DNA of 64,000 nt from CAYZBM01 sp964476705 (GTDB lineage: Bacteria > Pseudomonadota > Alphaproteobacteria > Rickettsiales > UBA6187). How positions within the stretch are numbered: the stretch's first letter is position 1; every line of letters begins with the position of its first letter. Location of the stretch: assembly GCA_964476705.1 (NCBI GenBank), contig CAYZBM010000002.1, positions 7,037-71,036 on the forward strand, in the 5' to 3' direction. Below are positions 27,686 through 36,613 of this stretch, piece after piece. A model generated the notes under the pieces. The model searched no databases and had not been told where the DNA came from. It was given only the letters and a program-made list of their open reading frames with translations. The translations under genes were made by a program, and so were the position numbers.

Positions 27686-29527
27686 ATGATAACAGATAAT
27701 GACCTTACTTTACCAAAAAATATCGGCGGATTTATTTGGTATTTTGTTAAAAAACAAAAATGGTGGCTATTTGCCATTCAGATTTTATGTTTTGCTTGGA
27801 CTTTAGATTTTACGGTTTGGCCGCAGATATTAAAAAATATGATAGATAGTTTAATTTCTATTTCGGCTGATAAAAGTCAAATGTGGATTCTGTTAAAAGA
27901 TCCGATTATATTTATGCTTTGTTTTTGGCTAGTAATAGAATTTTCTTTTCGGATTCAAGGTTTTTTAATTGCTAGAACTTTTCCAAAAATAGAATCTATG
28001 GTTAGAATGAGTATGTTTTCGTATATAGAGCAGCATTCTTACCGTTATTTTAGCAATCACTTTGCTGGCGATATCTCTAATAAGATTAGCGATATTAGTG
28101 GTAGTATTACTAATATTTTGCGGATGATAATAACTTTGTTTATTCCGGTATTAGCAGGTTTCATAATCGCTACCTCAATTTTTGCTTCGATGCATTATCA
28201 ATTTGCCTTAATTTTAGCAACTTGGATTATTATACATATAAGTATATGTTTATTAAATGCCAAAAAGAGTAATGAACTTTCTATGCAGCATTCGGATTTA
28301 AGAAGTAATTTATCGGGCGCGATAGTTGATAATCTGAGTAATATTATTAATGTAAAATTATTTGCAAGCCGGGTTTTTGAATATTCTTATATTAACAAGA
28401 AGCAAGATATTGAGCTAGCGGCCCATAGAAAATCTTTATTCTATATTGAAAAAATTAAAATCCTGTTAGGCCTGTCTACCTTTATGTTTCCTGGAGTAAT
28501 TATTACAGGTTACATGCTATATTCTTATAAAAATAATCTGATTACTATAGGTGATGTAGTTTTAATTTTTACTACTACTTGGAATATTACTATGATGGCT
28601 TGGTTTGCTGGTTTAGAATTTCCTATTTTATTCAAAGAGATCGGAGTTTGTAATCAAGCACTTAAATTAATTAAAGTTGAGCATGAAATAAAAGACTCAA
28701 CCGATGCTCATGAATTGCAGGTAAAAAAAGGCGAGATTGAATTTGCTAATGTTAAGTTTGCTTATAGTAAAGATAGAGCTTTATTTAATGATAAGACAGT
28801 TATTATAAAAGCTGGAGAAAAGGTTGGGCTAGTAGGTTTATCTGGATCTGGCAAAACTAGTTTTGTAAATTTAATTATTAGATTTTTTGATGTTGATGAG
28901 GGCGCCATAAAAATTGATGGTACGGATATTAGAGAAGTAACTTTAGATTCCTTACGCCGCAATATTGCCATGATTCCTCAAGATCCTAGTTTGTTTCACC
29001 GGAGTATCGCTGAAAATATTTTATATGGTAGGGAAGATGCAACTAAAGAAGAGATGATAGATGCCGCAATCAAAGCTAACTGCCATAATTTTGTCGATAA
29101 TCTAGTTGATACTTCAGACCCAGGAAATGTTAAATATGCTTATGACGTAACTGTGGGTGAAAGAGGGATTAAATTATCTGGTGGCGAAAGGCAAAGAATA
29201 GCAATTGCCAGGGCAATTTTAAAAAATGCACCAATTTTAATTATGGATGAAGCAACTAGCGCTCTTGATTCTGAAACTGAAAGTAAAATTCAAGAAAGTT
29301 TAGAACATTTAATGAAAAATAAAACTACCATAGTTATTGCGCATAGGCTTTCTACTTTAGTTAAGATGGATAGAATTTTAGTTTTTGCTAATGGTGGTAT
29401 TGTTGAAGATGGCAGCCATAAAAAACTTATAGATTCTGGCGGACATTATTCCTTACTGTGGAAAATGCAATCTGGGGGCTTTTTACCGGAGAAGCTTGTC
29501 TCGGGCTTAGACCCTGGATCCATCTGA
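27686..29527 (+). CDS. ABC exporter, fused permease and ATPase (MsbA-like)
   Basis: 613 residues. A six-helix type I exporter domain spans about 25-320. The nucleotide-binding domain has Walker A in GLVGLSGSGKTS (about 381), the Q-loop in IPQDPSLFHRSI, the signature LSGGERQRIAIARAIL (about 497) and Walker B ILIMDEATSALD (about 518). Half-transporters of this kind work as dimers and export lipids, LPS or peptides. The substrate is not evident. The last dozen residues (KLVSGLDPGSI) are encoded by a repeat-like GC-richer segment. Confidence 0.92.
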   Translation: MITDNDLTLPKNIGGFIWYFVKKQKWWLFAIQILCFAWTLDFTVWPQILKNMIDSLISISADKSQMWILLKDPIIFMLCFWLVIEFSFRIQGFLIARTFPKIESMVRMSMFSYIEQHSYRYFSNHFAGDISNKISDISGSITNILRMIITLFIPVLAGFIIATSIFASMHYQFALILATWIIIHISICLLNAKKSNELSMQHSDLRSNLSGAIVDNLSNIINVKLFASRVFEYSYINKKQDIELAAHRKSLFYIEKIKILLGLSTFMFPGVIITGYMLYSYKNNLITIGDVVLIFTTTWNITMMAWFAGLEFPILFKEIGVCNQALKLIKVEHEIKDSTDAHELQVKKGEIEFANVKFAYSKDRALFNDKTVIIKAGEKVGLVGLSGSGKTSFVNLIIRFFDVDEGAIKIDGTDIREVTLDSLRRNIAMIPQDPSLFHRSIAENILYGREDATKEEMIDAAIKANCHNFVDNLVDTSDPGNVKYAYDVTVGERGIKLSGGERQRIAIARAILKNAPILIMDEATSALDSETESKIQESLEHLMKNKTTIVIAHRLSTLVKMDRILVFANGGIVEDGSHKKLIDSGGHYSLLWKMQSGGFLPEKLVSGLDPGSI

Positions 29528-29605
29528 AATTAGATCATGGGTTTGTATAGGTTTCTGGTAAAATATATTTAGAATAAACATTTGCTTATTGAAGATAAAA
29601 ATATT

Positions 29606-30307
29606 CTATTTAGGCAATTTTTTTAGCCGCTCTTTAATAAAATAATGCATAAAATTAAGCTCACCTTCGCTTATATTATCGGCATTATCAATGATGTTTT
29701 GGATTATATATAAAGCCTCATTCATTTCTCCACGTTGTTCATGAATAAGAGCGGGCATTTGTTTTACCCAGAGAGGAACATTATTTAGTGGGGTCTTGCT
29801 GAGCTTATAAGCTAGTTTTAAAGCTAGATCTTGATTTTTGAGCTTATGACCTGCAAGATAAACAGCTTGGCTCATCCACCACCATTTATGGCTTAAATCG
29901 TGTTCTGAATGTTCATCAAGATAGTTTATTATATATCTAACATCAGCTGTTCTTTGGGTTTGGCTATAATAGTAACTAGCCATAGAAGGAACATAGTTTG
30001 ATTTATGGTCGAGAGTATCTAGTAAAGAAAACCAATTATATAGTTTTTTATAATTATAATCTTTTAAAGCAGTGAACCTACCAAAGCTATCTCCAGCATT
30101 TTGTAAACGATAGGCTAGTAAACGAAAATAAAATTCTTCATCACCAAAAGCAAAAGCTTTAACGGATAATTTACTCGGTACATCAGGAACTATAGACAAA
30201 TTAGGCTTATATTCTTTACTTACATTCCAAAATAAAACTTGAGTTATAAGAATAATAATAAAGATACAGCCTATAATATTTATTTTGGGAAAAGAAATTA
30301 ATTTCAT
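29606..30307 (-). CDS. Membrane-anchored TPR-like protein of unknown function
   Basis: 233 residues. A single N-terminal membrane helix (IIGCIFIIILITQVLFW) is followed by a soluble helical domain with TPR-like features (DLALKLAYKLSKTP, then GEMNEALYIIQNIIDNA). The soluble part probably faces the periplasm. It lies 11 bases downstream of an ABC-2 permease gene on the same strand, so the two proteins probably act together. Confidence 0.75.
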   Translation of the reverse strand: MKLISFPKINIIGCIFIIILITQVLFWNVSKEYKPNLSIVPDVPSKLSVKAFAFGDEEFYFRLLAYRLQNAGDSFGRFTALKDYNYKKLYNWFSLLDTLDHKSNYVPSMASYYYSQTQRTADVRYIINYLDEHSEHDLSHKWWWMSQAVYLAGHKLKNQDLALKLAYKLSKTPLNNVPLWVKQMPALIHEQRGEMNEALYIIQNIIDNADNISEGELNFMHYFIKERLKKLPK

Positions 30308-30318
30308 ATTATATGCTT

Positions 30319-31086
30319 TTAAAATTCTTTTTTTCTAATGTCCAGAAAAGCCATTGAAATAATTAAACTAATTGAAATTCCAGCTTGAGTTGTAAATAAC
30401 CACCAATCATGATTATTATTAATACCATAAATTAGCCAATCACTTTTGGCAAATAGATCTAGCCTTGGAATTAGGCTAGAGATTATCTTTAAAGCTCCGA
30501 GCATTAACTCGGAGAATTTATTATCATGAGCGAGCGAGTTAGGATTATAGATAGCTATTAAAAAAAATCCCATAAGTCTACAAACAAAATAAAAAGCAAA
30601 ATTAGCCATGACAGCACTAGTTGCGCTACTTAAAATAAAAGCGGTAAGTAAAGAAAAAGCTGAAATTATAGATAATTCTAAAATTAAACTTAAAGTCCAA
30701 GCTAGAAAACCATCATAATTAATATTATGAAAAGTAAAAATAATGCTAAAGGGAATAATAACTGCGATAATTTCTAAAATAGTAAAGCCCAAAAAATAAC
30801 CTAAAATAAATTTAAATCTTGATATAGGTTTTGATAAAATTGATTCAATTTCTTTGGTTTCAAAAGCTCGCCTAATATGAAAACAAATAAAAACAATAAA
30901 GCCTATAGCTAGAATAAATCTAACTCCTCCAGCAAATAAGACTAAGGCCATATTTTCTTGTTCAGTAAGAGCTGTTCCTCCAGTGAACATAGCTAGGCCT
31001 AAACAGAAAAAAATAGCTATTATTAGTCCTAAAAATAACCAATCTCTAAGGGCAGTGAGGAGAATATACTTAATTATAGTTTTCAT
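30319..31086 (-). CDS. ABC-2 type permease (NosY-like)
   Basis: 255 residues with about six membrane helices. The cytoplasmic loop FETKEIESILSKPISRFKFILGYFLGF is the hallmark of the ABC-2/NosY permease family. Such permeases need an ATPase partner, and none lies next to this gene. The MsbA-like gene nearby is self-contained and on the other strand. The partner must be encoded elsewhere, or the system is reduced. Confidence 0.82.
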   Translation of the reverse strand: MKTIIKYILLTALRDWLFLGLIIAIFFCLGLAMFTGGTALTEQENMALVLFAGGVRFILAIGFIVFICFHIRRAFETKEIESILSKPISRFKFILGYFLGFTILEIIAVIIPFSIIFTFHNINYDGFLAWTLSLILELSIISAFSLLTAFILSSATSAVMANFAFYFVCRLMGFFLIAIYNPNSLAHDNKFSELMLGALKIISSLIPRLDLFAKSDWLIYGINNNHDWWLFTTQAGISISLIISMAFLDIRKKEF

Positions 31087-31169
31087 GGTTTTTAAAGTCT
31101 TAAGAAATATGGTTCTTAAAATTACGTATTAATAAAAGATATAAATATAATTAAGATATAAGTCTAGAT

Positions 31170-33224
31170 TTAAACAGAATTGATATTGGTAGGCTTTATA
31201 TATTTAATTAATATTTCGACAATTTTCTCTTGGGTAACTGGTTTATTAAGATAATCATCCATTCCAGAATTTAAACATTTATCTCTATCCCCATCCATGG
31301 CGTTGGCAGTGAGGGCTACAATAATTTGGCCTTTTTTCTTATGAGTTTTTTCATATTTTCTAGTTTTTATTGTGGCTTCAAATCCGTCCATTTCAGGCAT
31401 TTGACAATCCATAAAAACTAAATCGTAGGTATTTTGTTTAATAGCAGCAAGGGCTTCCAAACCATTTGCGACATTGTCGACTTTGCAGCCAAGTTTATTG
31501 AGTAAATTAGTCATTAACATTTGGTTTACTGGAATATCTTCAACAACCAGAATATGACTATTTTCAAATTTAATTTTAGCTATAGGATTTTTAATAATAT
31601 TATTCTTTTTGCTAATCATCTCATTAATTATGGGAGGGGTAATAAATTCTAACGGTTCTTTTTTACTAAAAGCATCTAGAATTAAGGCTATGGCATTAAT
31701 TAGAATATTTTTGTAAATCGGCTTAATTAATAGACCTTTAATATTTTTTTGTTCAAGTTCTTCTATGGATAGATCTATGGTTTTATGGGCGGAGGTCATT
31801 AATAATAAAGTTTTGTTGTCATCAATTTCTCCTTTAATTTTATCTATAGCATTTTCAATATTATTAGAGTCTATATTATTATCGATTATAACTATATTGT
31901 AAGAGTTACTTTTGGCTTTTTTTAACTTAATTTTAGCTTCGGTTAAACTAGTTACAAAATCACAGTAAGCACCTTGTTCTTTTAATTGTCCCATAGTTAT
32001 TTTATGATTGATAGGATGTTTATCAATTATTAAAATACGGGTATTTTTAATAATATTATTAGAAATAAGGAGATCGCTTTTCTTTTCTGTATATTCATAA
32101 GGAACTGAAATATTAAAAAAGAAAGTGGAGCCTTTGCCAAGAGTACTTTTAACTCCTATATTCCCATTCATTAAAGATACTAAAGTTTTGCAAATAGCTA
32201 GTCCTAGTCCAGTTCCCCCAAATTTCCGGGTTGTTGATTCTTCAGCTTGCGTAAATTTATTGAAGATGTAATCAATTTTATTTCGTGGGATTCCAATTCC
32301 AGTATCAGTTATTTCAAAAGAAATATTTGCAATTTTATTGTTATAACTAGCCATACTTACGTTAAGTATAACATAACCATTTTGGGTAAATTTAATTGAA
32401 TTACCAATTAAATTAATCAAAATTTGCCTTAATCTAACTGGGTCTGCATCAATAATTGATGGTAAATTATCTGAATATTTTACCAATAATTCAATATTCT
32501 GCTCATTAGCTTTTATGGACATTAATTCCATAGTTTCTTCAATTAATGTGCTTAAATTAAATTTAATGGGCACTAAGGTAAATTTTCCGGCCCCAATTTT
32601 AGAAAAATCAAGTATATCATTAATAATATCGAGTAAAGATTCGCTAGAACGTTTAATTATATCTCCCCACATTCTTTGTTCAGGGTCTAAATTAGTATCA
32701 AGTAAAAGACCGGTCATGCCGATTATAGCATTCATCGGAGTGCGGATCTCGTGACTCATGTTAGCTAAGAAATCACTTTTTGCTAAATTGGCGGCTTCAG
32801 CTTCAGTTATTGCTAAATTTAAAACTTCTTCTTGTCGTGTTTGCTTGGTAATATCCTTAACTACAGCAATATAAATATGCTGCTCATCAGAGGACATAGC
32901 ATCAATATTAAGTTCTATAGGAAATTTATTATTTTCTTTATGGAGGCCTACAGCTAAATAATTACCTTTCTTTGTCGTGGTTAATTTAATTTTTTTTAAA
33001 GTATTTCTTATTGATTCTTTGTTCTTTTTAAAGCCTTTATCATAGACTAAACAACTAATGTTTTTATTTGTTACTTCTTCCAATGTATAGCCAAAAATAT
33101 TTTCTGCAAAGGGATTTAAAAATAATATTTCGCCATCGTCATTAACAATTATTATACCATCTGCAACATGGTCTAATAATTTTTTACAAGAATATATATC
33201 TGGAGATAAGTCTTTTTTTGCCAT
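31170..33224 (-). CDS. Soluble hybrid sensor histidine kinase
   Basis: 684 residues without membrane segments. A PAS domain occupies about 10-125 (HVADGIIIVNDDGEILFLNP), HisKA has the phospho-acceptor His158 in FLANMSHEIRTPMN, and the HATPase follows to about 375 (N, G1 and G2 boxes: NLIGNSIKF, DTGIGIP, GGTGLGLAI). A first, divergent receiver-like domain spans about 390-510. The C-terminal receiver has Asp606 in LVFMDCQMPEMDG and the switch Lys in LNKPVT. It is divergent from an HPt gene, giving a likely His-Asp-His-Asp relay. The PAS ligand is unknown. Confidence 0.93.
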   Translation of the reverse strand: MAKKDLSPDIYSCKKLLDHVADGIIIVNDDGEILFLNPFAENIFGYTLEEVTNKNISCLVYDKGFKKNKESIRNTLKKIKLTTTKKGNYLAVGLHKENNKFPIELNIDAMSSDEQHIYIAVVKDITKQTRQEEVLNLAITEAEAANLAKSDFLANMSHEIRTPMNAIIGMTGLLLDTNLDPEQRMWGDIIKRSSESLLDIINDILDFSKIGAGKFTLVPIKFNLSTLIEETMELMSIKANEQNIELLVKYSDNLPSIIDADPVRLRQILINLIGNSIKFTQNGYVILNVSMASYNNKIANISFEITDTGIGIPRNKIDYIFNKFTQAEESTTRKFGGTGLGLAICKTLVSLMNGNIGVKSTLGKGSTFFFNISVPYEYTEKKSDLLISNNIIKNTRILIIDKHPINHKITMGQLKEQGAYCDFVTSLTEAKIKLKKAKSNSYNIVIIDNNIDSNNIENAIDKIKGEIDDNKTLLLMTSAHKTIDLSIEELEQKNIKGLLIKPIYKNILINAIALILDAFSKKEPLEFITPPIINEMISKKNNIIKNPIAKIKFENSHILVVEDIPVNQMLMTNLLNKLGCKVDNVANGLEALAAIKQNTYDLVFMDCQMPEMDGFEATIKTRKYEKTHKKKGQIIVALTANAMDGDRDKCLNSGMDDYLNKPVTQEKIVEILIKYIKPTNINSV

Positions 33225-33440
33225 CTTTAAAGTACAATGCCTTAAGTTATAAAGCTTGTATTATAGCGGCTAAACCTTAAAACTAGCTTAATTTTAGGAG
33301 ACTATATCAGTAAATCTATAGCGGCATTATGTGCCTATATAGTTACATATGCTGCTATATGAAGCAGATTTAAGCTTTTATTAAGGTTTGTTTGCTATAT
33401 TCAGTTAATAAAAACTTGAATTTTAGAAATAATAAATATT

Positions 33441-33761
33441 ATGCCTAGTTCTATAGATTTAACTAATTTGCGAGATATTACCGATGGTGATGTTGAGTTT
33501 GAACAAAAGCTTCTCGCTATGTTTATTGATAATAGTAGTGAATGCTTAAGCAATCTAAAGAAATTTTGTGATAAAGATGAAAATGATATGTGGCATAGGC
33601 AGGCTCATTCATTAAAAGGTCTCGCACTTAATATTGGCGCTAAAAAACTTGCCGAATTTTGTTTGGCTGCAGAAAAATCTCCAAGTAAGTCTAGTCTTAT
33701 ATTAGTAGAAAAAGAATATAAAAAAGTAAAAAGTGAAATTGAGAAGTTAATCAAGAAGTAG
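33441..33761 (+). CDS. Histidine phosphotransfer (HPt) protein
   Basis: 106 residues, a four-helix HPt domain with the phospho-acceptor His56 in RQAHSLKGLALNIGAKKLAEF. It should carry phosphate from the receiver of the divergent hybrid kinase to a response regulator; the stand-alone receiver at 44776 is one candidate. The 217-base divergent region between kinase and HPt holds both promoters. Its 3' end overlaps the convergent thiE gene by 11 bases. Confidence 0.9.
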   Translation: MPSSIDLTNLRDITDGDVEFEQKLLAMFIDNSSECLSNLKKFCDKDENDMWHRQAHSLKGLALNIGAKKLAEFCLAAEKSPSKSSLILVEKEYKKVKSEIEKLIKK

Positions 33762-34368
33762 TTTTTTCACAGGAAGCTGCCAATTCTAAAGTAGCTTTTA
33801 CCGGATCTTCGCTTCCCCAAATATTTGAAACCACCGCAATCAAATCGGCCCCAGCTTTAATTAATGGCTTGCAATTATTTTGGTTTATTCCGCCAATGGC
33901 CACGCAAGGCAATACTGAAATGCTAGTCCATTGTTCTAAAATATCAATTTTAGGTTTTGCTGTATTAAGTTTAGTAGTTGTCGGATAAAAAGCCCCAAAA
34001 GCTATATAATCAGCGCCAGCTTCACCTACTTCCATAGCTCTATCTATAGAGTCATAACAACTAACGCCGATAATTTTATTCGGCCCTAAAATTTTACGGG
34101 CATTTTCTACAGATCCATCTTCTTTGCCAATATGTACGCCATCAGCATTAACTAATTTTGCTAAATCTGCGCGATCATTGAGGATAAATTGTATAGAATA
34201 TTTATGGCACAACCTAACTAATATATTTGCTGATGCAATTATTTCGTCATCTAAGCATTCCTTTAAGCGTAATTGAAATACTGAAATTTTTCCAGTTTGC
34301 AAAATACTCTCAAGTAATGGCTCAAAAGAATCCAAAGAAATTTTAGGTGGACTAATTAAATAAATCAT
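33751..34368 (-). CDS. thiE: Thiamine-phosphate synthase
   Basis: 205 residues. ThiE couples HMP-pyrophosphate with thiazole phosphate to make thiamine phosphate. The TIM-barrel motifs are present: FQLRLKE, ILNDRADLAKLVNADGVHIGKED, GVSCYDS, ADYIAFGAFYPTTTK and VAIGGINQNN. No TPP riboswitch was recognised upstream. Other thiamine genes are not in the window, apart from a ThiF/MoeB-like gene at 61644. Confidence 0.94.
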   Translation of the reverse strand: MIYLISPPKISLDSFEPLLESILQTGKISVFQLRLKECLDDEIIASANILVRLCHKYSIQFILNDRADLAKLVNADGVHIGKEDGSVENARKILGPNKIIGVSCYDSIDRAMEVGEAGADYIAFGAFYPTTTKLNTAKPKIDILEQWTSISVLPCVAIGGINQNNCKPLIKAGADLIAVVSNIWGSEDPVKATLELAASCEKTTS

Positions 34369-34377
34369 TTTAAAGCA

Positions 34378-35298
34378 CTATTTTTCTAGATAAACTTTTA
34401 TAATAGAGTTTAAAAGCTCCAAAGCTTCCATACGAGGTCTTTGGAAAGTATTTCGACCAATGATAGAGCCATTAGCCCCGCCATTTTTTAGCTCTTTAAC
34501 TTCAGCTAGTAGAGCTGCATTATCTTTAGCATTACCACCAGAAAATACTACTATTCTTTTACCATCAAAACAAGATTGTTTAATATGCGCGATACGTTTA
34601 GTTAAAGTGCTGACATCTATTTTATATTTTTCATAGACTTTTTTAGCTTCTTCTTGTTCAATAAAGGCTGTTGGTGGTTTAACTTTTATAATATGGGCAC
34701 CAAGTAAGGCTGCCATATGAGCGGCATAAGCTGTAACATCAATTGCTGTTTCGCCATCTTTGCTTAAATCTCCGCCTCTTGGATATGACCAGATAACTAC
34801 AGCAAGACCAAAAGCTTTAGCTTCTCTTGCCATTTCTTTAATCTCTTCCATTAAGTTAAAGGCTTTATCAGAACCTGGATAGATAGTAAAGCCAATGGCG
34901 CTACAACCAAGTCTGATGGCATCTTTAACTGAAGCAGTTATCGCTTGGTCTTTAATACCCGGGGCTAATGAATTGCAGCTATTTACTTTAAGAATAGTTG
35001 GAATGAGTCCGGCAAAGCTATCAGCTCCCGCTTCAATCATACCAAGTGGGGCTGCATAAGCACTAAGACCAGCATCAATTGCCAGCTGAAAATGATAATG
35101 TGGATCATAAGCCTCAGGGTTTGGCGCAAAGCTTCTAGCAGGACCATGTTCAAAACCTTGGTCGACCGGTAATATTACTAACTTACCAGTTCCACCTAAT
35201 TTACCTTGCATTAATATGCGAGTTAAATTAGCTTTAGTACCAGGATTATCGCTCTCATAATGAGAAAGTATAGTTCTTACAGCTTTGGTCATACGCAT
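34378..35298 (-). CDS. fba: Class I fructose-bisphosphate aldolase (DhnA/archaeal type)
   Basis: 306 residues from the ATG at 35298, which has AAGGAT upstream; a TTG nine codons earlier is less likely. DhnA-type aldolases cleave fructose-1,6-bisphosphate through a Schiff base. The catalytic lysine region is AHIIKVKPPTAF, and PVDQGFEHGPARSF and VVFSGGNAKD are typical phosphate-binding loops. This enzyme type is shared with Anaplasmataceae and other Rickettsiales, where it probably works in gluconeogenesis. It lies 9 bases upstream of thiE, so they may be one operon. Confidence 0.93.
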   Translation of the reverse strand: MRMTKAVRTILSHYESDNPGTKANLTRILMQGKLGGTGKLVILPVDQGFEHGPARSFAPNPEAYDPHYHFQLAIDAGLSAYAAPLGMIEAGADSFAGLIPTILKVNSCNSLAPGIKDQAITASVKDAIRLGCSAIGFTIYPGSDKAFNLMEEIKEMAREAKAFGLAVVIWSYPRGGDLSKDGETAIDVTAYAAHMAALLGAHIIKVKPPTAFIEQEEAKKVYEKYKIDVSTLTKRIAHIKQSCFDGKRIVVFSGGNAKDNAALLAEVKELKNGGANGSIIGRNTFQRPRMEALELLNSIIKVYLEK

Positions 35299-35437
35299 CT
35301 TAAAAATCCTTATCCTTAGGGGCAAAAGAAAAAATTATAATTTATTTGTTGTATTTCCTTAGCAAATTAGAATAATAAAAGCAATAAATCAATTTGATTA
35401 TGTAATATTTGCTTAAAAATGGTGGAATTTAAATAGT

Positions 35438-36595
35438 ATGTCTAGTTCAAAAGTCAGTAATTTATTAACCGGCACTGTAAGAGCTGCTCAAACGATAGGA
35501 GCAAATAGCTCAAGATCGCCTATAATTAGGCGTTCTTTTGTCGACTCCTTGCAAGGAAAAGGAGGTGAAAATCCAAAGCCTAGAATATTTACTTTGCCAT
35601 CGCCGGCAGATGCCAGTTTTCGTACAGATCCTTGTTCAGAAACAATAAGACTTAATAATTATTTACTTAAAGATTTACTACCTAAGGATTATAAAGATAA
35701 ATTAAGTACTTTAGAAGAAGTAGCTATACACGCTAGAAATGCTATCCAAATGGCTGATGCGATTATTGTACCAGGATCTCCTTTTACCCTTTCTGAAGAA
35801 TATAGAAAACCAGTATTAATTTCTCCAGCTGCTAATATGCAAGATAAGCTTAAAGATCCTGCGAAAAAAAATGAACTTAGAAATCTTGCTTATATTGCTG
35901 CCGCTTTGGCTAGAGGGCTACCGATAATATCATCTTGTAATGGAGCAGCACAAGTAAGTGCACTTTTAGGAGCTAAAATGTGGACTCAAGAAGAGATGCA
36001 TAAAGAAAAAGAAGATTGGGACGCCATCAACCATGATCGTAATTCTCAGCATGATATTTTATTAAATCCAGAGAGTTTTTTAGCACAATCTAGAGGAAAA
36101 AAACAAACCTTTAATAGCCATGGATTAGTTATTATCAGAAATGTTCCATCAACTCATCCTTTGCTTATAAAAGAACCATCTTATGGAACAAAAATAGAAG
36201 CTTGGGCTCCTGATGAGAGTCCGTCACTTATGAGTTCGCATGGCAATAATATAATTATTTTGTCTGATAGCATACATAGATGTTTACTTAAGGATCCTAA
36301 GGTTGCAATAGATCAGAATGAAATGAATCATACGGATGTTTATTTAAATGCCGCATGTGAATTTTCAGTATGTGCCCATAAAAGTATGGTAAATAATGGT
36401 AACCAATATAAAGTTAGCCTTATGGATATGAACCATCCTCTGATAAATGCATTAAAATTAACAGGATTATTTGATGGGAATAAAGTAGTGCCTGATCCAA
36501 ATGATTGGACATTTAAAAGTATATCCGAAAAACTAGCAGAACTAGAAAAACTAGATCTTAATACATCTAGTCTAAGTGATACTCGAGGTAGATGA
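35438..36595 (+). CDS. Divergent class I glutamine-amidotransferase-like (peptidase C26-like) protein
   Basis: 385 residues. The core resembles peptidase C26 / PuuD-type amidases: ADAIIVPGSPFTLSEEY, the nucleophile Cys167 in GLPIISSCNGAAQVSALLGA, His228 in FNSHGLVII, and EAWAPDE. The final catalytic motif, normally Q-F-H-P-E, reads VCAHKS, so the Glu is missing and activity is doubtful. The first 35 residues are basic and Ser/Arg-rich with no acidic residue (MSSSKVSNLLTGTVRAAQTI, then RRSF), like a mitochondrial presequence. It could be a secreted effector derived from an amidase; this is inference. Its neighbour 18 bases downstream is another divergent hydrolase. Confidence 0.7.
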   Translation: MSSSKVSNLLTGTVRAAQTIGANSSRSPIIRRSFVDSLQGKGGENPKPRIFTLPSPADASFRTDPCSETIRLNNYLLKDLLPKDYKDKLSTLEEVAIHARNAIQMADAIIVPGSPFTLSEEYRKPVLISPAANMQDKLKDPAKKNELRNLAYIAAALARGLPIISSCNGAAQVSALLGAKMWTQEEMHKEKEDWDAINHDRNSQHDILLNPESFLAQSRGKKQTFNSHGLVIIRNVPSTHPLLIKEPSYGTKIEAWAPDESPSLMSSHGNNIIILSDSIHRCLLKDPKVAIDQNEMNHTDVYLNAACEFSVCAHKSMVNNGNQYKVSLMDMNHPLINALKLTGLFDGNKVVPDPNDWTFKSISEKLAELEKLDLNTSSLSDTRGR

Positions 36596-36613
36596 ATATT
36601 ATAAGGATTTTAT

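Noticed and set aside
33225..33440. Palindromic element between kinase and HPt genes
   Set aside because: Some TATAG and CTATA words occur, but no linker or hairpin pair of the PE-A type could be matched; it is treated as the divergent promoter region.
33751..34368. TPP riboswitch for thiE
   Set aside because: No TPP riboswitch consensus was found upstream of the aldolase-thiE pair.
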